Below are positions 41,504 to 51,448 of a stretch of 64,000 nt of DNA, piece by piece. The notes beneath the pieces are model-generated. The model was not told where the DNA came from and ran no database searches. It was given only the letters and a program-made list of their open reading frames with translations. How positions within the stretch are numbered: the stretch's first letter is position 1; every line of letters starts with the position of its first letter. The translations under genes were made by a program, and so were the position numbers. Source of the stretch: Halarsenatibacter sp964630835 (GTDB lineage: Bacteria > Bacillota > Halanaerobiia > Halanaerobiales > Halarsenatibacteraceae); contig CAZVZM010000001.1 in assembly GCA_964630835.1 (NCBI GenBank), positions 1 to 64,000 of the forward strand, read 5' to 3'.

Positions 41504-42898
41504 ATGAGTCTATCCGAAGAAGAATTAATTGATATCTGGGAAGAAACTCTCTCCAAAATAAGGAGCAAAATTAGCAATCCAAGTTTCAGCACATGGTTTG
41601 CCGAAACTGAACCGGTGGGGGTAATAGAAGAAAATACACTTAGATTTAGGGTTCCCAATGAATTTATTAAGGACTGGATCCAGGAAAGATATTGTTCATT
41701 AATAGCAGAAACAATGTCAGATATAGGGGGAGAAAAAATTGAGCTGGAATTTTTAACCCCGGAGGAGCTGGAAAAGATGTCTTCGGAAAAAAGTGAGTCC
41801 GGAGACGAAGAAAATGGAGAAGATGATAAAATCATAAAAGATATAGATAACGATCAGCTGAAAAATGGACTCAATAAAAAATATACCTTTGATACATTTG
41901 TAGTGGGTAACAGCAATCGCTTTGCTCATGCAGCCTCCCTTGCTGTGGCTGAAGCTCCAGCAAAAGCATATAATCCCCTATTTATTTACGGAGAAGTCGG
42001 CCTGGGAAAAACTCACCTGATGCAGGCCATAGCTCACTTTATACTCGAACACAATCCCAAACAAAAAGTTGTCTATGTCTCCTCCGAAACATTCACCAAT
42101 GAACTTATCAATGCCATTAAAGACGATAAAACCGTTGATTTTCGGGATAAATACAGAAATATTGATATACTCCTTGTAGACGATATTCAATTTTTGGCAG
42201 GCAAAGAACGCACTCAGGAGGAATTTTTTCACACTTTTAATGCTCTACATGAAGCCAATCGGCAGCTTATAATATCGAGTGACCGACCTCCCAAAGAAAT
42301 ACCTACTCTGGAGGAAAGGCTTCGCTCCCGTTTTGAATGGGGACTTATTACTGATATTCAAAAGCCAGATTTAGAAACAAGAATTGCAATCCTGAGAAAA
42401 AAAGCTGATCTCGAAAATCTTGAGGTGCCCAACGAAGTAATTATCTATATCGCCAATAAAATACAATCCAATATTCGTGAACTGGAGGGGGCCCTTATTA
42501 AAGTCATTGCTTATTCCGAGCTGGTCGATAAAGAGATTGATCTCGATCTTGCCCGGGCTGCTCTTAAGGATTTAGTTTCAGAAGAGGAAGATGAGGAAGT
42601 CGAACTGGATATTGCCAGCATTAAAAAGGTTGTTGCTGATAATTATGATATCAGTCTGGAAGAGATGGACTCAAAGAGAAGAACTCAAAATATCGTACTT
42701 CCCCGTCAGATTGCTATGTACCTGGCAAGGGAGTTGACCGAATCCTCTCTGCCCATGATCGGCGAAGAATTCGGCGATAGAGATCACACAACTGTTATGT
42801 ATGCTCACAACAAGATATCCGAGCGCCTGGAAGAGGATAATGAGTTTCAACAGACCATTGAACACCTGAAGGGTAAACTGGAGAAAGGCCAATTTTAG
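41504..42898 (+). CDS. dnaA: chromosomal replication initiator protein DnaA
   Basis: A 464-residue AAA+ initiator. Domain I (about 1-85) has TLSKIRSKISNPSFSTWFAE. An acidic linker is followed by the AAA+ core: YTFDTFVVGNSNRFAHAASL, Walker A YGEVGLGKTHLMQAIAHF (about residue 162), Walker B ILLVDDIQFLAGKERTQEEF and LRSRFEWGLITDIQKPDLET. Domain IV binds boxes with RTQNIVLPRQIAMYLARELT and FGDRDHTTVMYAHNKI. AGGAGG precedes ATG 41504. Confidence 0.95.
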   Translation: MSLSEEELIDIWEETLSKIRSKISNPSFSTWFAETEPVGVIEENTLRFRVPNEFIKDWIQERYCSLIAETMSDIGGEKIELEFLTPEELEKMSSEKSESGDEENGEDDKIIKDIDNDQLKNGLNKKYTFDTFVVGNSNRFAHAASLAVAEAPAKAYNPLFIYGEVGLGKTHLMQAIAHFILEHNPKQKVVYVSSETFTNELINAIKDDKTVDFRDKYRNIDILLVDDIQFLAGKERTQEEFFHTFNALHEANRQLIISSDRPPKEIPTLEERLRSRFEWGLITDIQKPDLETRIAILRKKADLENLEVPNEVIIYIANKIQSNIRELEGALIKVIAYSELVDKEIDLDLARAALKDLVSEEEDEEVELDIASIKKVVADNYDISLEEMDSKRRTQNIVLPRQIAMYLARELTESSLPMIGEEFGDRDHTTVMYAHNKISERLEEDNEFQQTIEHLKGKLEKGQF

Positions 42899-42911
42899 TC
42901 CATTTTACATT

Positions 42912-42958
42912 AACTGAAGCAGAGGAAAAATTTAATTGTGAACAAAGCTTATAACTTC
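42912..42958 (+). repeat. right-half fragment of the 117-bp repeat
   Basis: ACTGAAGCAGAGGAAAAATT then TAATTGTGAACAAAGCTTAT match the 3' half of the copies at 3874 and 13616. The left half is missing. It starts 14 bp after the dnaA stop. Confidence 0.55.
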
Positions 42959-43014
42959 TATTACTAATACACAAATATCCTGTTAATAAATTTGTAGATA
43001 GGTTGTTAATACGC

Positions 43015-43071
43015 TGTGGATAATTTTGTGGATAATTATTTCAAATTTCCTGTCTGTTTATATGTGGATAA
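43015..43071. promoter_or_regulatory. oriC: oriC, part between dnaA and dnaN (DnaA boxes)
   Basis: Three perfect TGTGGATAA boxes at 43015-43023, 43027-43035 and 43063-43071, all in the same orientation, in the AT-rich dnaA-dnaN gap (42899-43213). In Bacillus this side holds the unwinding element; AT-rich DNA follows to 43190 here. Confidence 0.85.
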
Positions 43072-43213
43072 GAGTTAAGAGGATCTTTACAGCTTATTCA
43101 CATCCTTTAATTGCCATTATATCAATGATCTAAGGCGGTTTTTAACATTTTAACAGCTCCTTACTACTACGCCTATTATATTTAAATGATTGATAATTAT
43201 GGAGGTGTAAAAA

Positions 43214-44335
43214 ATGAAATTTTCTCTACAGCAGCAAGTTTTCCACAACGCTCTGCGTCAAACTGGAAAAGCTGTTTCTACAAGTAATACTATGCCCATC
43301 CTGTCAGGAATTTTAATTGAAGCTGAAGAGGGAGGAAATCTCACAATGACAGCTACAGATCTAGAGTTGGGCATAGTTATGCGGGTAGAAGCTGATGTTG
43401 ACGAGCCCGGCAAAATTGTTCTGCCAGGAGATGAGCTCGGCAGTATAGTCCGGGAGCTGCCCAGGGACAGCGTGAGCGTTGAAACTGATGAAGAGGATTA
43501 CTCTGCTCATATAACATCTCTTTCTTCAGAATTTGATTTGCGCGGTTTTAAGCCAGATGAGTTTCCCGAACTTCCTGACGTTGAAGAGGATGTTAGATTA
43601 TCTTTGCCCGAAAGTATTGTCAGCGATATGGTTAATAAGGTGAAATTTTCCTGTTCGAAAAGAGAATCTCAGCCGGGTTTGACCGGAGCTCTTCTTACGG
43701 TTTCCGCTCAGTCTGCATTGATGGTGGCTACAAATACATTTAGAATGGCTTACTATGAAAAGGAGATGGATCTTGATCTCGAGGAAAAGTACAGAGCAAT
43801 AATTCCTGCACCGACACTGGATGAACTGAGCAGATTGCTATCAGATGATGAAGAAAATGAAATTGAAATTGTTCTGGATTCCAGTCACTGTCGATTTTTC
43901 TGCGGAGATGTAACTGTTACCTCCCGCTTGATTGATGGTAAATTTCCCAACTATAACCAGGTAATGCCATCCGAATTTTCAGCGGATGTCAGGGTTGACA
44001 GGAAGAAACTTCAGAATGCTGTTAAGAGGGTGGAAACAATAGCGCGGCTTGATTCCAATGTTATAGAGCTGGATTTTTCAGATAATACCCTTAAAATAGA
44101 ATCCACCGCCTCGGAAAAGGGCCATGGCCGGGGTGAAGTAGAAATAGAGATGGAAGGGCAGCCTCAAAAAATTAAAATTGATGCCTCTTACATACTTGAT
44201 GGGCTTAAGGTTTTAGATGAGGATGATGTTTTGCTTCAGCTCATAGGCCCGGTTAATCCCCTGGCTCTTAAAAATCCTGGAAGCGATGATTATATATACC
44301 TTATAATGCCCATTAGACCCGACAAGGAGGAGTAA
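43214..44335 (+). CDS. dnaN: DNA polymerase III beta subunit (sliding clamp)
   Basis: A 373-residue ring-forming clamp. It starts MKFSLQQQVFHNALRQTGKA followed by TNTMPILSGILIEAE-like sequence (STSNTMPILSGILIEAEEGG), contains TDLELGIVMRVEADVDEPGK and RLIDGKFPNYNQVMPSEFSA, and ends in the PMR-like YIYLIMPIRPDKEE. GGAGGTG precedes ATG 43214. Strongly acidic surface. Confidence 0.95.
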   Translation: MKFSLQQQVFHNALRQTGKAVSTSNTMPILSGILIEAEEGGNLTMTATDLELGIVMRVEADVDEPGKIVLPGDELGSIVRELPRDSVSVETDEEDYSAHITSLSSEFDLRGFKPDEFPELPDVEEDVRLSLPESIVSDMVNKVKFSCSKRESQPGLTGALLTVSAQSALMVATNTFRMAYYEKEMDLDLEEKYRAIIPAPTLDELSRLLSDDEENEIEIVLDSSHCRFFCGDVTVTSRLIDGKFPNYNQVMPSEFSADVRVDRKKLQNAVKRVETIARLDSNVIELDFSDNTLKIESTASEKGHGRGEVEIEMEGQPQKIKIDASYILDGLKVLDEDDVLLQLIGPVNPLALKNPGSDDYIYLIMPIRPDKEE

Positions 44336-44336
44336 A

Positions 44337-44576
44337 ATGGAAGAGCAGAATAAAAATATTAAAGATATCAGTATTGATACTGATACAATTCAGCTGGATC
44401 AGTTTTTGAAGTGGGCGAATTTAGTGGAGAGTGGAGGAGAGGCGAAAAATCTAATTCAGGCAGGAAAAGTGACGGTCAATGAAGAAGTTGAATACAGCAG
44501 GTCTACAAAATTAACCCCCGGTGATGTTATCAAAATTGAAGGATTTGAATGGTCCTGCCGGGTGAGCGGGGATTAA
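44337..44576 (+). CDS. yaaA: S4-domain RNA-binding protein YaaA
   Basis: A 79-residue protein with one S4 domain: IQLDQFLKWANLVESGGEAK, then LIQAGKVTVNEEVEYSRSTK and LTPGDVIKIEGFEW. It lies between dnaN and recF, as in most Firmicutes; it starts 1 bp after the dnaN stop. Its RNA target is unknown. Confidence 0.9.
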   Translation: MEEQNKNIKDISIDTDTIQLDQFLKWANLVESGGEAKNLIQAGKVTVNEEVEYSRSTKLTPGDVIKIEGFEWSCRVSGD

Positions 44577-44578
44577 AT

Positions 44579-45706
44579 TTGTTCATTTCTCGCGTATATG
44601 CCGACAAATTTCGCAATTTGTCCTCCGTGCTGGTTGATTTTAACAGAGATTTAAATATTATTCTGGGGGCTAATGGTCAGGGAAAAACAAATCTTTTGGA
44701 GGCCATTTATTATTTGGGCACAGGTCGTTCGCATCGCACATCCGTCACCGGTGAGCTTATAGCTGAAGGTTTCGAAGACGATGGAGCTATTATCCAGATC
44801 AAGCTGATCAAAAATGACGATTTAGAGGATAAACTATCTCTCCGCCTGAAAAAAAATAAAAAAGTATACCGTCTTAACGATGAAGAGGTCGATAAGCAGG
44901 AAAATTTTATAGGCAGGTTAAATGTTGTTATGTTTTCGCCGGAGGATCTCCAGCTTGTCAAGGGCAGCCCTTCAAACCGTCGGGATTTTTTGGATATAGA
45001 AGTTTCTCAGGTCAGTTCTTCCTATTACCGCCATCTGCAGCGCTACCGCAGAGTGCTGCGGCAGAGAAATAACCTGCTCAAGGAAATCAGGTCCGGTAAA
45101 AGTGAGAAAAAAGAGCTTTTATCTGTTTTTACCGATCAGCTGGTGGATGCTGGAAGCAAAATTGTTGCCAAGCGGCTGGAGGTGGTGGATAAACTGAAAA
45201 TTTTGGGGCGGCTTCATCAGCGCCGCCTGACAAACAATGAGGAAAATTTAACTATATCCTATGATTTTAGTTTTCCTGCCAGCAATGATATGGATAAAAA
45301 GGAATTGAGAAAGGCTATGGAGCGTGAGCTTGAAGATAAAATAGAAAAGGAAATTGACAGAGGTTACACCACCTGCGGACCTCATAGAGATGATCTAAAT
45401 CTCATATTAAATGAAATGAATGTAAGGAAATACGGCTCTCAGGGTCAGCAGCGAACTGTAGCTTTATCGCTCAAACTTTCCGAACTGGAGTTTATGAAGT
45501 CTGAAGCCGGTGAATATCCCGTTCTTCTGCTGGATGATGTTTTTTCCGAACTTGATGAGGACCGCCGCGGTTTGCTCATGGATTTTATTGGCAGCAGGGT
45601 GCAGACTTTTCTCACCACAACAGACAGGATGATGGCCGAGGAAATCACCAGCGATGAAGATCATTTCTATACCATCAGGCAGGGAGAAATCACCGAAGGA
45701 TGGTGA
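44579..45706 (+). CDS. recF: DNA replication and repair protein RecF
   Basis: A 375-residue SMC-like ATPase that loads RecA at gaps. It has Walker A NIILGANGQGKTNLLEAIYY, the DLQLVKGSPSNRRDFLDIEV region, signature YGSQGQQRTVALSLKLSEL and Walker B EYPVLLLDDVFSELDEDRR. TTG 44579 is preferred because GCGGGGA lies 6 nt upstream and the family N-terminus (FISRVYADKFRN) follows; the frame runs back into yaaA. Confidence 0.92.
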   Translation: MFISRVYADKFRNLSSVLVDFNRDLNIILGANGQGKTNLLEAIYYLGTGRSHRTSVTGELIAEGFEDDGAIIQIKLIKNDDLEDKLSLRLKKNKKVYRLNDEEVDKQENFIGRLNVVMFSPEDLQLVKGSPSNRRDFLDIEVSQVSSSYYRHLQRYRRVLRQRNNLLKEIRSGKSEKKELLSVFTDQLVDAGSKIVAKRLEVVDKLKILGRLHQRRLTNNEENLTISYDFSFPASNDMDKKELRKAMERELEDKIEKEIDRGYTTCGPHRDDLNLILNEMNVRKYGSQGQQRTVALSLKLSELEFMKSEAGEYPVLLLDDVFSELDEDRRGLLMDFIGSRVQTFLTTTDRMMAEEITSDEDHFYTIRQGEITEGW

Positions 45707-45710
45707 TAAT

Positions 45711-45980
45711 ATGTTTCTTCATATAGGTAATGATAATATGGTTCCGGCAGAGGAAATTGTTTTGATCGGAGATTACGAGCGGGTTATGGACTCTGATATT
45801 TCTCAGGAATTTTTTGAAATATCCGGAGAAGAGGGTTTTATTGTTGACCGATCAGGAGAAGAGGATAAAGAAGTGCGCTCCTTTGTACTCACGGGAGAAA
45901 CTATCTATCTTTCCATGATTTCTTCGAAAACGCTGGCAAGAAGAATGAGGAATTTAGTGACGGAAACTGGAGGAGATTGA
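45711..45980 (+). CDS. remB: RemB/YaaB-like (DUF370) regulator
   Basis: An 89-residue protein. MFLHIGNDNMVPAEEIVLIG and the later TGETIYLSMISSKTLARRMR match the DUF370 fold of Bacillus YaaB (RemB), here with an acidic insert in the middle. The related RemA binds DNA and activates matrix and osmoprotection genes. Start ATG 45711 is 4 bp after recF. Confidence 0.8.
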   Translation: MFLHIGNDNMVPAEEIVLIGDYERVMDSDISQEFFEISGEEGFIVDRSGEEDKEVRSFVLTGETIYLSMISSKTLARRMRNLVTETGGD

Positions 45981-45985
45981 TTGCT

Positions 45986-47911
45986 ATGAGGGATATGAGA
46001 GACAGCATGAATTATGAAGCTGAAAATATTCAGGTGCTGGAGGGAATGGAGGCTGTAAGAAAGCGTCCGGGCATGTATGTCGGTTCGACGGCTTCTGAGG
46101 GTCTCCATCACCTTGTTTTTGAGGTTGTTGACAACAGCATTGATGAAGCCATGAGCGGCTACTGTGATCTAATCGAGGTGGAACTCAATGAGGATAATAT
46201 CGTTGTAGTCAGGGATAATGGACGGGGTATTCCCATCGAAAGCCATCCCCAGGTAAACAGACCGGCAGTAGAAGTTGTTATGACTACCCTCCATGCGGGA
46301 GGGAAATTTGGCGGTAAGGGTTATAAAGTATCGGGTGGTCTGCACGGGGTGGGAGTATCTGTGGTAAATGCTCTGGCAGAGTGGCTTGAGGTGGAGATTT
46401 CCTGGAAGGATGGAAAGGTTTACTATCAGCGTTTTGAGAGGGGAACTCCAGTTACTGATTTGAAACCAATAGGTGAGTGTGAGTCGGATTGTACCGGAAC
46501 TGAAATTCGCTTCCGGCCCGATCCAGAGGTTTTTGATGAAATAGATTTTAAGTATAAGACTCTTTCCCAGCGCTTTAAAGAGCTTGCCTATTTAAACAGG
46601 GGATTGAAGATTGAGTTTAGCGATTTTCGCCAGGAAGAGGAGAAGACAGAATCATATTGTTACGAAGGCGGTATAATCTCCTTTGTAGAAAATTTAAATA
46701 AAAATAAAAAGCCTCTTTTTCCCGACCCAATATTTATCGAAGCCGAGGAGGATGAGCACGAAGCGGAAATTGCCATCCAGTATAACCAGGGATACAATGA
46801 AACTATTTTTAGCTTTGCCAACAACATCAATACCCGGGAGGGTGGAACACACTTAAGCGGTTTCAAGCGAGCCCTTACACGAACGATCAACGATTACGCC
46901 CGCAGCAAGGGCCTGCTTAAGGATAAGGAGGACAATTTCAAAGGTGAGGATATCCGTGAAGGGCTCACCGCTGTTATCAGCGTCAAGCTGACTGACCCTC
47001 AATTTGAAGGGCAGACCAAAACCAAGCTGGGAAACAGCGAAATGCGGGGTTTTGTTGATTCCATTTTGAGTCAGCGTCTAAACAGATATCTGGAAGAAAA
47101 TCCGAATGTTGGTAAAAAAATTGTGGCCAAGGCGCGCAAAGCGGCCGAAGCAAGAAGAGCTGCTAAAAAGGCGAGAAATTTGACCAGGCGCAAGGATGCC
47201 CTAACCTCCACTGCTCTTCCTGGAAAGCTTGCCGACTGCTCAACCCGGGAACGGGAGGAGTCCGAGCTTTACATTGTGGAGGGTGATTCGGCCGGCGGGT
47301 CGGCTAAACAGGGCAGGGATCGCCGCTTTCAGGCTATTTTGCCTCTTAGGGGTAAAATTCTCAATGTGGAAAAGGCCCGTTTAAATAAAATACTTAATAA
47401 TAAAGAAATAAGGGCGCTAATTACGGCAATAGGTACCGGCGTGGGGGATGAATTTGATCTTTCCAGCCTGCGTTACGGTAAGATTATCATTATGACCGAT
47501 GCTGATGTGGATGGAGCTCATATTAGGACGCTGCTCCTCACCTTCTTTTACCGCTATATGAAACCTCTGATTGAGGAGAGCAGAATTTTTATCGCTCAAC
47601 CTCCCCTCTATCAGGTTAAACTTGGCAGCAGAGTGGAATATCTCTACAATGACAGGGCTCTTGAAGAGTTTTTAGAGGAAAATGGTCATAAAAATTTCTC
47701 CCTGCAGCGATATAAAGGCCTGGGAGAGATGAATCCTGAGCAGCTCTGGGATACTACAATGAACCCTGAGAATCGAGTGCTTCTGGAGGTGGAGATAGAG
47801 GATGCAATTCTGGCAGATGATACCTTTACCACTCTCATGGGAGATAGAGTTTCTCCCCGCAGGGAATTTATTAAGGAAAATGCCAGCGAAGTTGAGAATC
47901 TTGATGTATAG
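45986..47911 (+). CDS. gyrB: DNA gyrase subunit B
   Basis: A 641-residue ATPase subunit. The GHKL pocket is EVVDNSIDEAMSGYCDLIEV, VVRDNGRGIPIESHPQ and GGKGYKVSGGLHGVGVSVVN. The TOPRIM domain has LYIVEGDSAGGSAKQGRDRR and IIIMTDADVDGAHIRTLLLT, and QRYKGLGEMNPEQLWDTTMN ends the conserved core. ATG 45986 lies 10 nt after AGGAG; the frame also has TTG 45977 overlapping remB. Confidence 0.95.
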   Translation: MRDMRDSMNYEAENIQVLEGMEAVRKRPGMYVGSTASEGLHHLVFEVVDNSIDEAMSGYCDLIEVELNEDNIVVVRDNGRGIPIESHPQVNRPAVEVVMTTLHAGGKFGGKGYKVSGGLHGVGVSVVNALAEWLEVEISWKDGKVYYQRFERGTPVTDLKPIGECESDCTGTEIRFRPDPEVFDEIDFKYKTLSQRFKELAYLNRGLKIEFSDFRQEEEKTESYCYEGGIISFVENLNKNKKPLFPDPIFIEAEEDEHEAEIAIQYNQGYNETIFSFANNINTREGGTHLSGFKRALTRTINDYARSKGLLKDKEDNFKGEDIREGLTAVISVKLTDPQFEGQTKTKLGNSEMRGFVDSILSQRLNRYLEENPNVGKKIVAKARKAAEARRAAKKARNLTRRKDALTSTALPGKLADCSTREREESELYIVEGDSAGGSAKQGRDRRFQAILPLRGKILNVEKARLNKILNNKEIRALITAIGTGVGDEFDLSSLRYGKIIIMTDADVDGAHIRTLLLTFFYRYMKPLIEESRIFIAQPPLYQVKLGSRVEYLYNDRALEEFLEENGHKNFSLQRYKGLGEMNPEQLWDTTMNPENRVLLEVEIEDAILADDTFTTLMGDRVSPRREFIKENASEVENLDV

Positions 47912-47925
47912 GGATGTGATGAAAT

Positions 47926-50373
47926 ATGGTGGAAGCTGAACGCATAAAGAAGGTTCCCATAGATGAAGAGATGAAGGGTGCATATCTGGATTACGCCATG
48001 AGTGTGATTGTGGGCAGGGCCCTGCCCAGAGTTGAGGACGGATTAAAGCCCGTACACAGGCGGATTCTCTATGCTCTGAAAGATCTGGGTATCACTTCAA
48101 ATAAACCCCACAAAAAGTCGGCTCGCATAGTTGGAGAGGTCCTGGGTAAATATCATCCTCATGGGGAGTCCTCTGTTTACGACTCCATGGTGCGGATGGC
48201 TCAGGATTTTTCCTACCGCTATCCACTTGTGGATGGGCACGGCAATTTTGGCTCTGTTGATGGTGATGCTGCTGCGGCAATGCGATACACTGAATCTCGC
48301 ATGTCTCCCATTAGCGAGGAACTGTTGAGAGACATAAATAAGGATACTGTGGATTTTGTTTCAAACTTCGATGATAGCCTGGAGGAGCCAGAAGTCCTGC
48401 CCGCTCGTTTTCCCAATTTGCTGGTTAACGGCAGTGCCGGCATAGCAGTGGGTATGTCCACCAGCATTCCCCCGCATAATCTCGGTGAAGTTATTGATGG
48501 GCTCATTGGAATGATCGATAACCCCAATATTTCAGTTGAGGAGCTGATGGAGTCGATCCCCGGCCCTGATTTTCCCACGGGCGGTTCAATAATGAATCAG
48601 GACGAGATACTCAAAGCATACCGAACCGGCAGAGGCAGGGTGAGAGTGAGGGCTAAAACGAAAATAGAGGAGAGAGAAAAAAGAGCCGATCGCATTATTG
48701 TGGAGGAGCTTCCCTATCAGGTAAATAAAGCCCGGCTGATTGAAAGGATAGCCGAGCAGGTCAAAAACGAAGAGATACAGGCAATTAAGGACCTGCGCGA
48801 TGAGTCGGACAGGCACGGTTTGAGAATAGTTATTGAGCTTAAGCAGGGAGCCAATCCCGATGTTCTTTTAAATCAGCTTTATAAAAACTCTCGTCTGCAG
48901 ACTACCTTCAGCGTCATTATGCTGGCCCTGGTCGACAATGAGCCGCGCCTTCTCTCTTTAAAGGAAGCACTCTATCATTACCTGCAGCACCAAAAAGAGG
49001 TTGTGCGCAGACGCACCGAATACGATCTTAAAAAAGCTGAGGACAGAGCTCATATACTGGAGGGTTATCGCCGGGCTCTTGATGATATAGATGATGTGGT
49101 GGAGTTGATTAAGAAGGCTCCGGACAGCGATACAGCTTCGACTGAACTGCAGGAAAAATTCGGACTCACAGAAAAACAGGCAGAGGCTATCCTTTCCATG
49201 CAGCTTAAACGCCTGACTGCTCTGCAGAGAGAAAAAATTGAAAATGAATACAGAAATCTGCAGGAAAAGATTGAGAAGCTGCGCACAATTCTCGACAGCG
49301 AGAAAAAACTGATGAACACCATAAAAGAGGAAATGCTGGAGATCAGGGATAAATATGACGATGAACGCCGCACAGAGATTTTAAATCAGGATACCAATCT
49401 GGAGATGGAAGATCTCATTGCTGAAAAGCAAATAATCGTTTCTCTTACAGGCAGAGATTATATCAAAAGAATGCCTGTGGACATATGCCGCAGCCAGCAT
49501 CGCGGCGGAAAGGGCGTCATTGGCATGGATACCAGGGATGATGACACGGTAGAAACCCTGATAACTGCTTCAACCCATGATAATTTCCTTTTCTTTACCG
49601 ATAGGGGTAACATGTACAGACTCAAAGGTTATCAGATTCCCGAAACGGGCCGCACAGCCCGGGGAACTGCCATAATAAATCTTATATCCCTGGACCAGGA
49701 GGAAAATATCAGCGGAATTTTGCCCCTGGAAAGTTTTGGTGAAGATGATGAAGATAATGGAGATAAATATGTGGTTATGGCCACAGCTCGGGGACAGATA
49801 AAGAGGACTTCCCTCAGCAAATACAACTCAAATTATTCGGGTCTTAAAGCAATAAGACTTTTTGATAATGATGAACTGATTAATGTCTGCCGCACAGATG
49901 GGAGTGATGATATTGTAATGGTTACCGCCGCCGGTCGGGCCATCCGCTTTGCAGAAGATGAAGTGCGTGAGACAGGTCGAAATTCCTACGGCGTTAAAGG
50001 TATAAGCCTGGATGAGGATGATAGGGTGGTTGCAATGGACAGGGTAAGTCGGGGCGAGGAGCTTTTTGTCATAACTGATAAAGGCTACGGGAAAAGAACC
50101 CCCCTTGCCAATTATAGACCCCAGCAGCGGGGAGGAAAAGGACTGGTTACCGCCCGCCTCAGCGATGAGATAGGCAGACTTGTATCTGCAGTTGTCGTCC
50201 GCGATGAGGATGAACAGGATCTCTTTATCATCACCGAAAAAGGAAAGATAATAAGGGTTTCCGTGGAAGAGATATCCTCATTTAGCCGCAACACCCGGGG
50301 GGTAAAAGTTATAAGCCTGGAAGAAGGAGATAAAGTTGTGTCTCTGGATACAGTAGCTCCAGAAGAATCATAA
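47926..50373 (+). CDS. gyrA: DNA gyrase subunit A
   Basis: An 815-residue breakage-reunion subunit. It shows MKGAYLDYAMSVIVGRALPR, KPHKKSARIVGEVLGKYHPH, and DGDAAAAMRYTESRMSPISE with the catalytic Tyr. The C-terminal beta-pinwheel carries the GyrA box in SQHRGGKGVIG and further blades (QQRGGKGLVTARLSDEIGR). It pairs with gyrB to introduce negative supercoils. A terminator hairpin follows. Confidence 0.95.
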   Translation: MVEAERIKKVPIDEEMKGAYLDYAMSVIVGRALPRVEDGLKPVHRRILYALKDLGITSNKPHKKSARIVGEVLGKYHPHGESSVYDSMVRMAQDFSYRYPLVDGHGNFGSVDGDAAAAMRYTESRMSPISEELLRDINKDTVDFVSNFDDSLEEPEVLPARFPNLLVNGSAGIAVGMSTSIPPHNLGEVIDGLIGMIDNPNISVEELMESIPGPDFPTGGSIMNQDEILKAYRTGRGRVRVRAKTKIEEREKRADRIIVEELPYQVNKARLIERIAEQVKNEEIQAIKDLRDESDRHGLRIVIELKQGANPDVLLNQLYKNSRLQTTFSVIMLALVDNEPRLLSLKEALYHYLQHQKEVVRRRTEYDLKKAEDRAHILEGYRRALDDIDDVVELIKKAPDSDTASTELQEKFGLTEKQAEAILSMQLKRLTALQREKIENEYRNLQEKIEKLRTILDSEKKLMNTIKEEMLEIRDKYDDERRTEILNQDTNLEMEDLIAEKQIIVSLTGRDYIKRMPVDICRSQHRGGKGVIGMDTRDDDTVETLITASTHDNFLFFTDRGNMYRLKGYQIPETGRTARGTAIINLISLDQEENISGILPLESFGEDDEDNGDKYVVMATARGQIKRTSLSKYNSNYSGLKAIRLFDNDELINVCRTDGSDDIVMVTAAGRAIRFAEDEVRETGRNSYGVKGISLDEDDRVVAMDRVSRGEELFVITDKGYGKRTPLANYRPQQRGGKGLVTARLSDEIGRLVSAVVVRDEDEQDLFIITEKGKIIRVSVEEISSFSRNTRGVKVISLEEGDKVVSLDTVAPEES

Positions 50374-50437
50374 ATTAAAGTCATTAGTCTCAGATGAAGG
50401 AATGAGTTCATTTTTCAAGAATAAATTAGTAACCATT

Positions 50438-50470
50438 TGAGGCCCGTATAAATGCTGCAGGCGGGCCTCA
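50438..50470 (+). terminator. hairpin after gyrA
   Basis: TGAGGCCCG (50438-50446) pairs perfectly with CGGGCCTCA (50462-50470). Only a short T-rich tail follows (TTAAACTTCTT), so termination may be partial. Confidence 0.6.
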
Positions 50471-50518
50471 TTAAACTTCTTACTTAATCTCCACAAATAC
50501 TGGCCAGGAGGTATGAAA

Positions 50519-51439
50519 GTGACCGCCTATATTTTAAGAAGACTTCTTCTTTTAATTCCTGTATTGCTGGGTGTTTCCATGATAGTTTTTGGCATGGTAA
50601 GGATGCTGCCGGGTGATCCGGCGGTGGCTCTCGCAGGAGTTCATGCCACTCCTGAATACGTTGAACATGTGAGATCGGAGATGGGTCTGGATGAGCCTCT
50701 TCCCGTGCAGTATGGTATTTTTCTGCTTGATGCCCTGCAGGGTGATCTGGGGCGTTCTACGCGTACCAGACAGCCGGTTTTGGTAGAAATCTGGCCTCGA
50801 TTTATTCGCACGCTTCAACTTACAGCTATTGCACTTGCTATAGCTTCACTGGTGGGGATAACCGCCGGGGTTGTTTCGGCCACCCGCCCTTATTCACTCG
50901 TGGATAATACGAGCATGGTGATGTCGCTTTTTGGTGTTTCTGCTCCTGTATTCTGGCTGGGTTTAATTTTAATGCTAATATTTTCGGTTAATCTGGGCTG
51001 GCTGCCCTCTTCCGGAACCGGCACAATGTGGCATTTTATTTTACCCAGCGTCACACTGGCAGCTCAGTCCACGGCTCTGGTAGCCCGCATGACGCGCTCC
51101 AGCATGCTTGAGGTTTTGGGCAAGGATTATATAGTAACTGCCCGGGCCAAAGGCTTAAAAGAGAGAATTGTAAACTTAAAACATGCTCTGCGCAATGCCC
51201 TTATATCAATAGTAACCATTTTAGGCCTGCGATTTGGCATTCTTCTGGGAGGAGCTGTATTGACTGAGACGGTATTTTCCTGGCCGGGTGTGGGCAGACT
51301 TATGGTTGATTCCATTCTGGCCCGGGATTATCCTATTGTGCAGGGATCAGTAATGCTGCTTGCTCTTCTCTTTGTTCTGATAAATCTCTTCGTTGACATT
51401 TTGTATGCATTTTTGGACCCCCAGATACAATACGAGTGA
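50519..51439 (+). CDS. ABC transporter permease, DppB/OppB type
   Basis: About 306 residues with six hydrophobic segments. Features of the dipeptide/oligopeptide/nickel permease family are LRRLLLLIPVLLGVSMIVFG, RMLPGDPAVALAG, MGLDEPLPVQYGIFLLDALQ and the EAA loop YIVTARAKGLKERIVNLKHA. GTG 50519 is preferred over ATG 50513 because the ATG touches the AGGAGG. It pairs with the next gene, but no substrate-binding protein or ATPase gene lies beside the pair. Confidence 0.85.
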   Translation: MTAYILRRLLLLIPVLLGVSMIVFGMVRMLPGDPAVALAGVHATPEYVEHVRSEMGLDEPLPVQYGIFLLDALQGDLGRSTRTRQPVLVEIWPRFIRTLQLTAIALAIASLVGITAGVVSATRPYSLVDNTSMVMSLFGVSAPVFWLGLILMLIFSVNLGWLPSSGTGTMWHFILPSVTLAAQSTALVARMTRSSMLEVLGKDYIVTARAKGLKERIVNLKHALRNALISIVTILGLRFGILLGGAVLTETVFSWPGVGRLMVDSILARDYPIVQGSVMLLALLFVLINLFVDILYAFLDPQIQYE

Positions 51440-51448
51440 GGGATAGCA